In this document: positions 55,487 to 64,000 of the stretch, one piece after another | How positions within the stretch are numbered: position 1 is the first letter of the stretch | Layout: each line of letters starts with the position of its first letter | Assembly (NCBI GenBank): GCA_947385955.1 | Contig: CANDNA010000018.1 | Span: forward strand, 1-64,000 | Reading direction: 5' to 3' | Origin: an uncultured Clostridia bacterium | GTDB lineage: Bacteria > Bacillota > Clostridia > Lachnospirales > Lachnospiraceae | Length of the DNA: 64,000 nucleotides | Notes under the pieces: generated by a model | What the model saw: only the letters and a program-made list of their open reading frames with translations | Databases searched by the model: none | What the model was told of the DNA's origin: nothing | Translations under genes and position numbers: made by a program

Positions 55487-56542
55487 GTGAAACAATTTTT
55501 TGGAACCAGTCAGAGCGGAAATCTGCAGGAAGCTGTCCGCGGATTGAAAAACCCCCAGTTGATTATGCTGTTGTCCAACAGCGAACAGTTTGAAGGCCAT
55601 GTAAAGGAGTTGGAGAAACTCTTTCCCCGTGTACCCAGCATCGGATGTATGGGCATGAGCTATGATGTAAGAGTTGTGGAAAAAGGCGTGGGCGTCATTG
55701 CTTATTACGACGGCGTCAGTGCCGCTGCCAATGTACTGGAGCATGCCTCCACTATGCCCGTCAAATATATCAAACGCGTGGAAACGGATCTGGCGGCCAT
55801 ACACGGTTCCCAGAGAGATACTGTCTGCATTGATTTCTGTACGGGGAACGATGCCTGTGTACTGACTACCCTGTACAGTGTGCTGAAACGGCATGGCATC
55901 TCTCTGGTGGGCGGCACCGGTGATGCCGGCAAAGTATCTGTCAATGGAACCGTCTACCAGGATGCAGCCGCCTATGCGCTGATCAAAAATCACGGTGGAC
56001 GTGTCAAAGCCTACAAAGAAAATATTTACCGCCAGATGGGCGACTATCGTTTCGTTGCCTCCAAAACAGACAAAGCAAACTATATCATCGGCGAACTGAA
56101 CGGCAGGTCTGCCAAAAAGGTATATCAGGATATTCTGCATGTCACCGAACGGGAAATCCTGACCCAGACCTTTAAAAATCCCTTTGGGAAAGTCAACGGC
56201 ACCGATACCTGTATCATATCCATTAAGGAAGTGACCGGAAATGCACTGACCTGTTTCCGGCAGGTCAATGATTCGGATGTCCTGATTCTGCTGGAACTGG
56301 GTGACTATAAAGCCATTGTCAGGGATACCATCCGGGCCATTCAAAGTGACTTTTCCAGAATTTCTGCCGTATTTTCGGTGAACTGTCTCTTCCGGTATCT
56401 CCTGTTTACCGAAAATCACTATATGCAGGACTATCTGAAAGAGATGAGCGTGCTGGGGCACCATGCGGGCCTTGTGGGCTATGGGGAACATTACAACAAT
56501 CAGTTTGTCAACCAGTCCATGACCTGTGTGGTATTTGAATAA
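55487..56542 (+). CDS. FIST-domain sensory protein
   Basis: The 351-residue protein starts at GTG with GAGGAAGG 8 bases upstream. It consists of FIST_N ([40 protein letters not shown] near residue 145) and FIST_C (about residues 215-345, with FLFRYLLF-like and [26 protein letters not shown]). FIST domains are predicted small-ligand sensors found with chemotaxis and signalling proteins. It has no membrane segment, so it is cytosolic. The chemoreceptor gene follows after 26 bases, so FIST may be the detached sensor of that receptor. Confidence 0.88.
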   Translation: MKQFFGTSQSGNLQEAVRGLKNPQLIMLLSNSEQFEGHVKELEKLFPRVPSIGCMGMSYDVRVVEKGVGVIAYYDGVSAAANVLEHASTMPVKYIKRVETDLAAIHGSQRDTVCIDFCTGNDACVLTTLYSVLKRHGISLVGGTGDAGKVSVNGTVYQDAAAYALIKNHGGRVKAYKENIYRQMGDYRFVASKTDKANYIIGELNGRSAKKVYQDILHVTEREILTQTFKNPFGKVNGTDTCIISIKEVTGNALTCFRQVNDSDVLILLELGDYKAIVRDTIRAIQSDFSRISAVFSVNCLFRYLLFTENHYMQDYLKEMSVLGHHAGLVGYGEHYNNQFVNQSMTCVVFE

Positions 56543-56568
56543 TAAGGTACATAACGGAAGGAGACATC

Positions 56569-57498
56569 ATGCCGATCAGAAAGAAAACCGACAAAAAACA
56601 ATCCAGAGAAGAAGCTTTATATCCCATTCTTCATGTAGCCAACAGTCTGAGGGATTACCGGACCGAGATCGTACAGAAAGAGGTGGCATCCCTTCAGAAA
56701 CTGACCATGGTAAACAATTCATTTAACAATGTCCTTCGGGAGGCGGAAAATTTCTACGGAAAACTGAATGATTTCGGACAGACCTTTTCCAACATCGATC
56801 AGGTGGACGGCCAGTTTACAGACGTAAAAGATAAAATCGAACAGTCTGTGGTACAGGCGCAGGATGAAGTGGAAGCGCTGAAAAACAGTTCTCTGCAGGT
56901 GGAAACCCATTTTAGTGAAATGGAAAGCACCTTTGACGATTTCCAGGCAGCTTTAAAGAAAATCAAAGTATGCACCAACAAAATCGTTTCCATTGCCGAA
57001 CAGACCAATATTCTGGCGCTCAATGCCACCATTGAGGCTGCCCGCGCAGGCGAACAGGGCAAGGGGTTTGGCGTAGTGGCTGTAGAAGTCAAACATCTGG
57101 CAGATGAGATCAAAGATCTGGTGGCCGAAGTGGATGCCGGCATCAGTGAAGTGGAGCAGGGAACCGACAAATTAAGTACCAGCATTGCCACTTCCCAGGA
57201 AGCTCTGGATCAAAGCATTGAAAAAGTCAACGAAACCTATGATATGTTTGACCAGATCACGCAGTCCGCAGAGGGAGCCACCTCGGTACAGGAGGAAATT
57301 TCCGGCGTTATTCAGGATTCCCGGACGGAACTGCAGGAGCTGTGCCGCTTTTTTGACAGTACCAAAAAGCTCCATCAGGATGTGCAGCAGCATATTATGC
57401 AGGCCAATTATCTGGGCACCACCAAGAGCAGTATGTTCGAAGATGTGGAAAATATGCTGGCCCAGATTCCTCCCATAATACAGGACTATACTACATAA
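56569..57498 (+). CDS. Soluble methyl-accepting chemotaxis protein-like signalling protein
   Basis: The 309-residue protein has no membrane segment. The receptor tip is intact: [41 protein letters not shown] (about residues 140-180), the site that binds CheA and CheW. Long heptad-rich helices lie on both sides, but they are shorter than in a normal receptor and no ligand-binding domain is present. The FIST protein just upstream is the obvious candidate for sensory input. GGAAGGAG precedes the ATG. A strong terminator follows. Confidence 0.9.
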   Translation: MPIRKKTDKKQSREEALYPILHVANSLRDYRTEIVQKEVASLQKLTMVNNSFNNVLREAENFYGKLNDFGQTFSNIDQVDGQFTDVKDKIEQSVVQAQDEVEALKNSSLQVETHFSEMESTFDDFQAALKKIKVCTNKIVSIAEQTNILALNATIEAARAGEQGKGFGVVAVEVKHLADEIKDLVAEVDAGISEVEQGTDKLSTSIATSQEALDQSIEKVNETYDMFDQITQSAEGATSVQEEISGVIQDSRTELQELCRFFDSTKKLHQDVQQHIMQANYLGTTKSSMFEDVENMLAQIPPIIQDYTT

Positions 57499-57531
57499 CC
57501 CCTTTATTGTCACAGATCATCCAGGCGGATA

Positions 57532-57597
57532 AAACCCGGACTGGTATCCGGCAAGCCGGCTTCCCTGCTGCTTTCCCGGATACCGGTCCGGGTTTAT
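57532..57597 (+). terminator. Terminator of the FIST-MCP operon
   Basis: A 20-bp stem with one G-U pair (AAACCCGGACTGGTATCCGG with its complement at 57576-57595) encloses a 24-base loop that itself contains AAGCCGGCTT. It ends in GGGTTTATT. The stem is unusually long for a terminator. Confidence 0.75.
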
Positions 57598-57703
57598 TGA
57601 TTTCTCATAATTTCCGTATGTATATAAGAATAGTTTTTTGCAGACAGATATGATATGATAAATCGTAAACAGCAATGCATTCATGCAGCCAGAAGGAGCG
57701 GCT

Positions 57704-58627
57704 ATGGCCATCAATAAAGCAATGCGGGCAGCTTTACACGTGCTGTCCTATCCGGATATCGACATCAAAAAAACCTATATGCTTGAGCGGGAACTGAAAA
57801 AACTCCTGTCCCACAGACTGAAAAAGCCGTCCCTTTACCGCATCTGGGAACAGGCTGTCCCCTGCGGGGATCATGAAGTTCCGGTCCGCATCTTTACCCC
57901 GGCCCAAAAAGCCCATCCCCGGGTGCTTCTCTTTTTTCACGGCGGCGGATGGGTACTGGGCGACATTGACAGCTATGACGGTGTCTGCGCAGACATGGCT
58001 GCTTCCACCGGCTGTATTGTTGCTTCCGCCGATTACCGGCTTGCCCCGGAACATCCCTTTCCGGCCGCACCGGAGGACTGCTATGCTGTGGCCAGGACAC
58101 TGTTTCAAAACAGCGGGGTATTCGGTGTAAAGCCTTCGGATATTACATTGATCGGAGACAGCGCCGGAGGCAATCTTGCCGCAGTCGTATCTCTGATGGC
58201 AAGGGACCGGGGAGAATTTCTCCCCAGACGCCAGATACTGATTTATCCGGCTGCCGGAAACGATCATTCGGACACGTCCCCCTTTCCCTCTGTTCATGAA
58301 AACGGCACCGGATACCTGCTGACATCCAAACGCATCTGTGATTATCTTTCTCTTTACCGCAGCTCGGAGCAGGATCTGCAGAATCCGTATTTTGCGCCTC
58401 TGCTTGCCGAAAACCTGGCAAACCAGCCGGATACGCTGCTGATCACCGCCCAGTACTGCCCCCTCCGTGATGAAGGAGAAGCCTATGGAAAACGGCTGCT
58501 TGACGCAGGGAACCGGGTGGAACTTTTCCGGATGCCCGATGCCCTGCACGGCTATTTCTCTCTTCCTGTACGTTTCGAGCAGGTAAAAAAGACATACGCA
58601 CTGATCAACCGCTTTCTGGAGGAATGA
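57704..58627 (+). CDS. Alpha/beta hydrolase of the hormone-sensitive-lipase group
   Basis: The 307-residue protein starts at the ATG after GAAGGAG; seven residues upstream are unsupported. The oxyanion motif HGGGW is at residues 79-83, the nucleophile Ser153 in GDSAGGNLA, and Asp and His follow in the C-terminal part (PLRDEGEAYG, ALHGYFSL). It probably hydrolyses a carboxyl ester. It is the first gene of a tight operon with a condensation-type acyltransferase and a DUF6320 protein, so the ester may be a product or substrate of the next enzyme. Confidence 0.9.
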   Translation: MAINKAMRAALHVLSYPDIDIKKTYMLERELKKLLSHRLKKPSLYRIWEQAVPCGDHEVPVRIFTPAQKAHPRVLLFFHGGGWVLGDIDSYDGVCADMAASTGCIVASADYRLAPEHPFPAAPEDCYAVARTLFQNSGVFGVKPSDITLIGDSAGGNLAAVVSLMARDRGEFLPRRQILIYPAAGNDHSDTSPFPSVHENGTGYLLTSKRICDYLSLYRSSEQDLQNPYFAPLLAENLANQPDTLLITAQYCPLRDEGEAYGKRLLDAGNRVELFRMPDALHGYFSLPVRFEQVKKTYALINRFLEE

Positions 58628-58629
58628 CT

Positions 58630-59910
58630 ATGAAATCCAAAGGGTCTCAACGCTGGTGGAAACTGGACAACGCTGCCAAGATCTTTCCTTCCAGTACCTC
58701 CCGTCACAATTCAAAGGTATTCCGTTTTGTCTGCGAACTGCAGGAAAACGTGGACCCGCAGATTTTACAGGCTGCCCTGGATCAGACCGTCGAACGTTTT
58801 CCCATCTACCGGTCTGTTATGAAACGGGGATTGTTCTGGTACTATCTGGAGGACAGCACACTCCGCGCCCGTGTCCGTTCGGAAGATCTGCCGCCCTGCT
58901 TTCCGATCTATCCGTCCATACGCCGCGGCCTGCTCTTCCGGGTCCTGTATTATAAAAAGCGTATCATTCTGGAAGTGTACCATGCCCTGACCGACGGCGC
59001 CGGTGCACTGCAGTTTCTGCGTACACTGGTCTGCGCATATCTGCTGGCCCGCTTTCCGGATGCTTTTGTCCCCCCGTATCCCACCGTACTGCCGGATGCC
59101 TCCGAGTGGCAAAAGCAGGCAGACAGCTTTCAAAAATATTATGAAAAACCGGCAGGACGCCGGCTGTATCTGCCCGGAAACGCTTATCGGATGCGGGGCA
59201 GCCGGCTGCCCAAAAACCATCTGGCCGTTCTGGAAGGCCAGATCCCACTGGCAAAAGCGCTGTGCTGTGCACGGGAACGGGGCATTACGCTGACAGAACT
59301 GATGACCGCTGTGCTGATCCGCGCCATCCATGAGCGGATGTCCCTGCGGGATATGAAAAAACCGGTGGTCATCTCGATCCCGGTCAATCTGCGCAGCTAT
59401 TTTCCCTCAAAATCTGCCCGCAATTTCTTTGCCACCATCCAGGTCAGCTATGACTTCAGCCGTCAGGAGGACAGTCTGGATGCGGTTGCCGCCCATGTCA
59501 GAGAGACATTTCAGTCCAATCTGACCAAAGAATATCTGCGTGCACGTATCAATACACTGTGTGCGCTGGAGCACAGCATCCCTCTGCGTCTGGTACCGCT
59601 GCCTGTCAAGGATATCGTGCTGCGCATCGCCAATCTGCTGGCCATGCGGGGTGTTACTTCTTCTTTTTCCAATGTGGGAAAGGTATCCATGCCCCCTCCG
59701 ATGGAACGCATGATCCGACGGTTCAGCGTCCTGACCTGCGCCGGTGTTCTGCAGGCATGTGCCTGTTCTTATGGGGAATCTTATGTGGTCAGCTTTGCAG
59801 GCCCGTTCCGGGAACATGAAGTGGAACGTACCTTTTTCCGGGAGCTGGCCGGGCTGGGACTGGAAATTGTATTAACCACCAATTTCCCGTCAGAAGGAGA
59901 GGTGAATTAG
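58630..59910 (+). CDS. Condensation-fold (alcohol acyltransferase-like) protein
   Basis: The 426-residue protein starts at the second ATG, 7 bases after GGAGG; the first, at 58624, is too close. The HxxxDG active-site motif reads HALTDGAG (His118, Asp122), as in CoA-dependent acyltransferases and NRPS condensation domains. The later part has PVVISIPVNLRSYFPSKSARNFF, also typical. It lacks any carrier protein domain. It probably transfers an acyl group to an alcohol or amine. The start lies two bases after the hydrolase stop, so the pair is translationally coupled. Confidence 0.8.
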   Translation: MKSKGSQRWWKLDNAAKIFPSSTSRHNSKVFRFVCELQENVDPQILQAALDQTVERFPIYRSVMKRGLFWYYLEDSTLRARVRSEDLPPCFPIYPSIRRGLLFRVLYYKKRIILEVYHALTDGAGALQFLRTLVCAYLLARFPDAFVPPYPTVLPDASEWQKQADSFQKYYEKPAGRRLYLPGNAYRMRGSRLPKNHLAVLEGQIPLAKALCCARERGITLTELMTAVLIRAIHERMSLRDMKKPVVISIPVNLRSYFPSKSARNFFATIQVSYDFSRQEDSLDAVAAHVRETFQSNLTKEYLRARINTLCALEHSIPLRLVPLPVKDIVLRIANLLAMRGVTSSFSNVGKVSMPPPMERMIRRFSVLTCAGVLQACACSYGESYVVSFAGPFREHEVERTFFRELAGLGLEIVLTTNFPSEGEVN

Positions 59911-59912
59911 AA

Positions 59913-60572
59913 ATGCGTTATTGTGAAGCATGTCATATTTCCATAGAAGGCTCCATTGAATACTGCCCTCTCTGTCAGAGCAGGCTGTCCGGTGAGCCGG
60001 AGGAGGATTCTTATCCCATCCTTCTGCCCGGCCGGAAACCTTACCGGCTTGTGGTACGCATCCTTGCCATGATTACGATCATCGCCGCTGTCGTCTGTGC
60101 CGTGGTCAATCTCAGTCTGCCGCAGGATGGCTGGTGGTCCCTTTTCGTAATGGCAGGGCTGGCCAGTGCCTGGCTGTCACTGGGCATGACGATCCGCAGA
60201 CGGCGCAATCCCATGAAGGCCGCCCTGTGGCATCTGGGGCTGGTATCTGTACTGCTCCTTCTCTGGGACTGGTTTACCGGCCGACGGGGCTGGTCCATCC
60301 ATTTCGTACTGCCGGTATTTTACTCCTGTATGCAGTTTGCCGTAGCCATAGCTGCCTGGGTACTACGGCTGCGGCCCTCTGACTATATGCTGTATCTCCT
60401 ACTCTGCGTCCTGGCAGGATTTCTCCCGCTGATCCTGCTTTTTTGCGGCCTGTTACAGATCATGTATCCTTCCGCTGTCTGCGGCGGTATCAGCGTGATC
60501 TTTCTGGCAGCCCTGCTGCTGTTCCGCGGCTCCGCCCTGAAAAACGAGCTGGCCCGCCGGCTGCATCTCTGA
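59913..60572 (+). CDS. DUF6320-type membrane protein with N-terminal zinc ribbon
   Basis: The 219-residue protein has a zinc ribbon made from CEAC (residues 4-7) and CPLC (residues 18-21), followed by six or so hydrophobic helices. I recognise this as the DUF6320 type, which usually accompanies a condensation-like acyltransferase. Its function is unknown. It starts 2 bases after that gene's stop and ends 12 bases from the convergent metY-like gene. Confidence 0.75.
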   Translation: MRYCEACHISIEGSIEYCPLCQSRLSGEPEEDSYPILLPGRKPYRLVVRILAMITIIAAVVCAVVNLSLPQDGWWSLFVMAGLASAWLSLGMTIRRRRNPMKAALWHLGLVSVLLLLWDWFTGRRGWSIHFVLPVFYSCMQFAVAIAAWVLRLRPSDYMLYLLLCVLAGFLPLILLFCGLLQIMYPSAVCGGISVIFLAALLLFRGSALKNELARRLHL

Positions 60573-60584
60573 CAGCCGCCAGGC

Positions 60585-61856
60585 TCACATCCGGGAAACA
60601 GCCGCCAATGCACCTTCCAGATCTGCCAGGATATCATCCACATGCTCCAGCCCCACCGAAAGCCGTACCATCCCGCCGTCGATACCCGCAGCCAAAAGCT
60701 GCTCATCCGTAAGCTGACGGTGGGTTTCACTGGCCGGATGCAGTACACAGGTCCGGATATCCGCCACATGCACCTCATTGGACGCCAGATGCAGATTATC
60801 CATAAATACTTTGGCAGCCGACCGGCCGCCCCCAAGCAGGAACGAAACCACTCCGCTGGCGCCTCTCAGATATTTCTCCGCCAGGGCATGTCCCGCATCT
60901 GACGGAAGGCCGGGGTAGATCACCCTCTCCACTGCCTCTGACTGCTCCAGATATCCGGCTACCTTAAGAGCATTCTCACAATACTGCCTCATCCGTACCG
61001 GCAGCGTTTCCAGTCCCAAATTCAGCAAAAATGCGGAATGTGCGGCAGGATAAACACCGAAATCACGCATGAGCTGCATCCTTGCCTTGATGATATAGGC
61101 CATTTTTCCATAAGAATCCGTATAGGAAATCCCATGATAAGAAGGATCCGGCTCTGTCAGCTCCGGAAACTTCCCGCAGGTCCAGTCAAATTTCCCGCCG
61201 TCCACGATCACCCCGCCGATCTGAACCGCATGCCCGTCCATATATTTGCTGGTGGAGTGCACTATAATATCTGCACCAAAGGAAAACGGCTTGCACAAAA
61301 TGGGGGTGGCAAAGGTATTGTCTACCAGAAGCGGCACTTCCATCTCATGGGCGATCCGTGCAAAACGTTCAATGTCCAGTACGGTCAGCGCCGGATTGGC
61401 AATGGTTTCTCCGAACACCAGTCTGGTCCGGGGCGTGAAGGATGCTTTGATCTCCTCATCTGTCATGGACGGATCCACATAGATACAGGAAATGCCCAGT
61501 CTCTTCAGCGTATGGGAAAAGAGGTTAATGGTACCGCCGTAGATCTGTGAAGTGCTGACGATACTGTCTCCCGCCTGACAGATATTCAGAACGGCCAGCA
61601 GCACCGCCGCCTGCCCGGAGGTAGTGCACATCGCTCCCACGCCTCCTTCCAGCGCTGCGATCTTCTCCTCCACTGCCATCACTGTAGGATTGCCAAAGCG
61701 GGAATAGCACAGACCTTTGGTAGGGTCATCAAAAATAGCCGCCACCTCATCTGCAGAATCATATACATATGTGGTACTCTGTACAATAGGAAGTACCCGC
61801 GGTTCCCCGTTGCCGGGCGTATAACCGGCGTGTAAACATTTTGTTTCATCTTTCAT
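60585..61856 (-). CDS. metY: O-acetylhomoserine sulfhydrylase (PLP-dependent)
   Basis: The enzyme makes homocysteine or methionine precursors from O-acetylhomoserine and sulfide. The 423-residue protein begins DETKCLHAGYTP, typical of the family. The PLP lysine is in STSKYMDGH near residue 205; other blocks are YSRFGNPTVMAVEEKIAALEGG and HVADIRTCVLHPASETHRQ. Related gamma-synthases cannot be fully excluded, but length and motifs favour MetY. No S-box or T-box leader was seen upstream. Confidence 0.9.
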   Translation of the reverse strand: MKDETKCLHAGYTPGNGEPRVLPIVQSTTYVYDSADEVAAIFDDPTKGLCYSRFGNPTVMAVEEKIAALEGGVGAMCTTSGQAAVLLAVLNICQAGDSIVSTSQIYGGTINLFSHTLKRLGISCIYVDPSMTDEEIKASFTPRTRLVFGETIANPALTVLDIERFARIAHEMEVPLLVDNTFATPILCKPFSFGADIIVHSTSKYMDGHAVQIGGVIVDGGKFDWTCGKFPELTEPDPSYHGISYTDSYGKMAYIIKARMQLMRDFGVYPAAHSAFLLNLGLETLPVRMRQYCENALKVAGYLEQSEAVERVIYPGLPSDAGHALAEKYLRGASGVVSFLLGGGRSAAKVFMDNLHLASNEVHVADIRTCVLHPASETHRQLTDEQLLAAGIDGGMVRLSVGLEHVDDILADLEGALAAVSRM

Positions 61857-61903
61857 CGTTCGTTTCTCCTGTTCTGCAACAATAGAAAATCTTCAACGGA
61901 TTT

Positions 61904-61933
61904 ATTCTAACATACTATAGTCATACTGTGCAA
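61904..61933 (-). promoter_or_regulatory. Candidate promoter of metY
   Basis: On the minus strand, -35 TTGCAC (61928-61933) and -10 TAGAAT (61904-61909) are 18 bases apart, about 50 bases before metY. The spacer contains a short ACTATAGT palindrome. Confidence 0.5.
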
Positions 61934-61952
61934 TGCTGCCACGGACAGTCTT

Positions 61953-62765
61953 TCAGAGCGGAATGCTTTCCAGATCATCGGGAATATACAGATTCCCATG
62001 AAAATAGCGGCTCCCTTCTTCTCTGTACAGCCGTTTCCGTTCCGGCAGGTTACTGTCCTCTGTATGATACAGAACCAGATTGGCAACCCCCATTGTTTCT
62101 GCCAGTTCACAGGCGTCCCTGACTGTGGCATGGTGCTTTTCATAGGGAGAAAAAGCATCCGCCTGGGCATACAGGCAGAACGCTTCATGCAGCAGCCACC
62201 GGCTGTTTTCCACATATGCCCGCTCACATGGATGGGCGGGTTCATCGCCGCAGCAGGTCAGTTTTTCTCCGTTATCCAGTTCCATGCAAAAGCCGAACTG
62301 CTTTTCTTTTGCGGACTGAATATCAAAAAAAGTGACCGCTCTGTCCAGAATCGTCCGTATTTCACCGTCATGTACCTCTACCAGATGAATCGCCTTGTCC
62401 ATCCACTTTTTCTGTTTGCCCCAGAGTAACTGCCGCACCATATCCCTGAGAGCATCCAGCACCCTGTCATGAGCATAAATGGTCACCGCTTCTGTCAGAT
62501 GCCCCTGCGCCATCTGCTGGCACAGTACTCTGATCATCCATACAATTCCCAGCAGATGATCCATATGCTTGTGGGTCACAAAGATTTCCTTCATATCTCC
62601 GGCAGAAAATCCGGCATGCTTTAACTGCCCCAATATGGCATTGCCGCCGCCTCCGTCCACCATAAAATGTCTGTCTTTTTCGCTGATTACAAAACAGGTG
62701 TTATAACACTCTGTAACCGTTGCATGTCCTGTTCCCAACATGGTAAGTTTCATCTGATTTTCCAT
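61953..62765 (-). CDS. Metallo-beta-lactamase-fold hydrolase, RNase Z-like
   Basis: The 270-residue protein starts at the ATG after GCGGGGAAAG; an earlier ATG (62786) is possible. The metal-binding motif is THKHMDH (near residue 70), with later ligands in CGDEP and EKHHATVRDA. The N-terminus MKLTMLGTGHATVTECYNTC is like ribonuclease Z proteins. It lacks an evident exosite arm of true RNase Z, so other phosphoester substrates are possible. It precedes metY on the same strand. Confidence 0.82.
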   Translation of the reverse strand: MENQMKLTMLGTGHATVTECYNTCFVISEKDRHFMVDGGGGNAILGQLKHAGFSAGDMKEIFVTHKHMDHLLGIVWMIRVLCQQMAQGHLTEAVTIYAHDRVLDALRDMVRQLLWGKQKKWMDKAIHLVEVHDGEIRTILDRAVTFFDIQSAKEKQFGFCMELDNGEKLTCCGDEPAHPCERAYVENSRWLLHEAFCLYAQADAFSPYEKHHATVRDACELAETMGVANLVLYHTEDSNLPERKRLYREEGSRYFHGNLYIPDDLESIPL

Positions 62766-62793
62766 TTCTTTCCCCGCTTCTCCCATCCGGAAG

Positions 62794-63096
62794 TCATTCT
62801 GCCGTTAACGTCCCCTGGTACACAGGACTGTTCCATACACGTTCAAATTCTTCTTTGCTGATCACTGACGCAGAAAAGCCGCTGCCCCACAGACCTTTAT
62901 TCAGCTCTTTTGCTGTTGGAATGGGAACCATCTCTGTCACATCGTGGTACAGGTCCTCCATACACGTTGCCTGTCTGTTTACAAAGATTTCAATGGCCCG
63001 GCATGCCAGCCGTTCCTCTTCCACGTCCACTTCATAGAAATAAAGTACCGGCATATCATCCGATTCATACTCCATAAAAACTCTGAGGTATTCCAT
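62794..63096 (-). CDS. DUF6881-like small protein
   Basis: The 100-residue protein starts MEYLRVFMEYESDDMPVLYFYEVD, with a GGGGG site upstream; an extension of ten residues is unsupported. The pattern of short strands followed by RAIEIFVNR and SVISKEEFERVWN fits the DUF6881 type, small acidic proteins sometimes found near toxin-immunity loci. No toxin gene lies nearby. It ends 28 bases before the metallo-beta-lactamase-fold gene. Confidence 0.6.
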   Translation of the reverse strand: MEYLRVFMEYESDDMPVLYFYEVDVEEERLACRAIEIFVNRQATCMEDLYHDVTEMVPIPTAKELNKGLWGSGFSASVISKEEFERVWNSPVYQGTLTAE

Positions 63097-63231
63097 ATGA
63101 CCCCCACTGGCAGTTTCCTCTGCCACGATTTTATTATACTAAAGAAGCTACTTCTTTCAAACACAGCCAAATTAACAGACTTTCCACAATCCCATCAGAT
63201 ACCAGGTCAACTCATATGTTCATCCATATAA

Positions 63232-63603
63232 TCAGCCACATGGTATTTCGATGGTAAATTCTTCGTCATATTCATCATTTTTGTCATCATAGGACATTCT
63301 GATTTTATCCTCTGACAGCCATTCCAGTTCAAAAGACACCGTTTCCATAAAGCCGCCGCCGGGATAAGTCCAGATGTGTTTTTTCCCGAACCGTGTTTTT
63401 CGGTAAACATATGGACGGCATACATGGTCATATTCCACGATAATCGTATTGGTACCCTGCGGCGAAGTATAGATCTCCCGCTCTGAAACGGACAAAGCAT
63501 AACTGCATTTCTGACAAAGGCAGATCAACAGAAACAGCGTCACCAACAGTATACTGCATTTTCGCCATTTATTCTTCCTTTTTCTCTGTAACATAATATA
63601 CAT
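63232..63603 (-). CDS. Small secreted or membrane-anchored protein of unknown function
   Basis: The 123-residue protein has a positively charged N-terminus (LQRKRKNKWRK) and one hydrophobic segment (CSILLVTLFLLICLCQKC), a signal peptide or anchor. The outer part has SPQGTNTIIVEYDHVCRPYVY and YPGGGFMETVSFELEWLSEDKIRMSYDD, a beta-rich domain rich in Asp/Glu. The ribosome binding site is weak; a start three codons later (63594) is possible. I do not recognise the family. Confidence 0.55.
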   Translation of the reverse strand: MYIMLQRKRKNKWRKCSILLVTLFLLICLCQKCSYALSVSEREIYTSPQGTNTIIVEYDHVCRPYVYRKTRFGKKHIWTYPGGGFMETVSFELEWLSEDKIRMSYDDKNDEYDEEFTIEIPCG

Positions 63604-63653
63604 TTTCCAGACCTTCGTCTTTCCTGACCGTTTCTTTGCCGCAAGCAGCGTTG

Positions 63654-64000
63654 TTACCTTCTCTGATTCTCCCCGTTCTCACACTCTGTCCAATCCGGAC
63701 GCGGCATGCCCTGCTCAAAGGAATTTTTTACTGCTTTATAGTATTTTACTTTTCTCTGTATATGCAGGAAATCCTCTTTCAGATGAGTAAGCTGTTCATA
63801 TACGCACTGTTCCTGGTTTTCCAGCAGGCTGATAATCTCATCAATATGTTCGGCTTCGTTTTCTTCATACTGGAATAAGGAACGGAGCTGTGCTATTGTC
63901 ATACCTGTCCGTTTAAAACAGTGGATACAGTTTATCCGTTCAATATGTTCTTCTGTATAAATCCTCTGCCCGGAAGCATTTCTTTGCACATTTATGAGCA
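63654..64000 (-). CDS. MerR-family transcriptional regulator, 5' end outside window
   Basis: The frame runs off the window edge and continues upstream of the nominal first codon (LINVQRNASGQRIYTEEH). This is the end of a MerR winged helix (usual form RNxxGxRxYTEED), followed by CIHCFKRTGMTIAQLRSLFQYEE and a coiled dimerisation helix. The DNA-binding helix itself is not visible. The effector domain is short, like those of the small-molecule or oxidative-stress-responsive members. Its target is not in the window. Confidence 0.82.
   Translation of the reverse strand, partial: LINVQRNASGQRIYTEEHIERINCIHCFKRTGMTIAQLRSLFQYEENEAEHIDEIISLLENQEQCVYEQLTHLKEDFLHIQRKVKYYKAVKNSFEQGMPRPDWTECENGENQRR

Noticed and set aside
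55295..56491. A 398-codon minus-strand frame opposite the FIST gene
   Set aside because: The FIST reading has a good start, ribosome binding site and family motifs. The opposite frame runs through the promoter region.
61857..61952. A SAM riboswitch or T-box before metY
   Set aside because: The 96-base gap is too short and contains neither S-box stems nor a T-box sequence.

Overview
The window looks like a chromosome segment from a motile, Gram-positive, anaerobic Clostridia of the Lachnospiraceae type. The signs are a Firmicutes-style ribosomal/RNA polymerase locus with an L10 leader, paired GlgC/GlgD, FliW-CsrA coupling, strong GGAGG ribosome binding sites and a lineage-typical set of small accessory operons. 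The species is not identified.

Layout. (1) 1-1.5 kb: the 3' part of an IS30-type transposase gene broken by an in-frame amber codon. (2) 1.6-22.4 kb, minus strand: translation and transcription genes, read as rpmG-secE-nusG-rplK-rplA, then rplJ-rplL, rpoB-rpoC, rpsL-rpsG-fusA and tuf, with separate sigma-A-type promoters before rpmG, rplJ, rpoB, rpsL and tuf. A three-gene cell-surface module (MBOAT acyltransferase, SGNH/AlgJ-like protein, CapA-like protein) and two large structured repeats sit between rplA and rplJ. (3) 22.6-25.7 kb: an orphan FliD-like gene and a biotin-dependent carboxyltransferase whose promoter carries a FabT-like palindrome. (4) 26-36.6 kb, minus strand: a late flagellar operon flgM-flgN-flgK-flgK-flgL-fliW-csrA-flaG-fliD-fliS-orf behind a clear sigma-28 promoter. 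(5) 36.7-39.8 kb: fruK, a remnant of a DUF1848-type gene, a radical SAM protein, a DUF554 membrane protein and a third copy of the structured repeat. (6) 39.8-46.9 kb: a sugar catabolic operon (class II aldolase, fucose-isomerase-like protein, FGGY kinase, aldo/keto reductase, glycerate kinase) facing a PocR-AraC regulator. (7) 46.9-52.4 kb: an M18 peptidase, a small membrane protein, an iron alcohol dehydrogenase and glgC-glgD. (8) 52.6-57.6 kb: a FliD_C-like gene pair, a polynucleotide-kinase-like plus Thg1-like pair that resembles an RNA-repair operon, and a FIST plus soluble chemoreceptor operon. Sigma-28-like promoters precede the first two of these. (9) 57.7-64 kb: a hydrolase/condensation-type acyltransferase/DUF6320 operon, an O-acetylhomoserine sulfhydrylase, a metallo-beta-lactamase-fold protein, a DUF6881-like protein, a small secreted protein and the end of a MerR regulator.

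The two most unusual signals are as follows. First, a family of about 220-260 bp elements occurs in three copies (15533-15766 minus, 15785-16007 plus, 39575-39836 plus). Their outer stems differ completely in sequence but each is self-complementary, while internal motifs are conserved, which is the pattern expected of a structured RNA. Second, a T4 Pnk-like kinase gene is paired with a bacterial Thg1-like 3'-5' polymerase gene. All assignments rest on reading the sequence; no database search was run.
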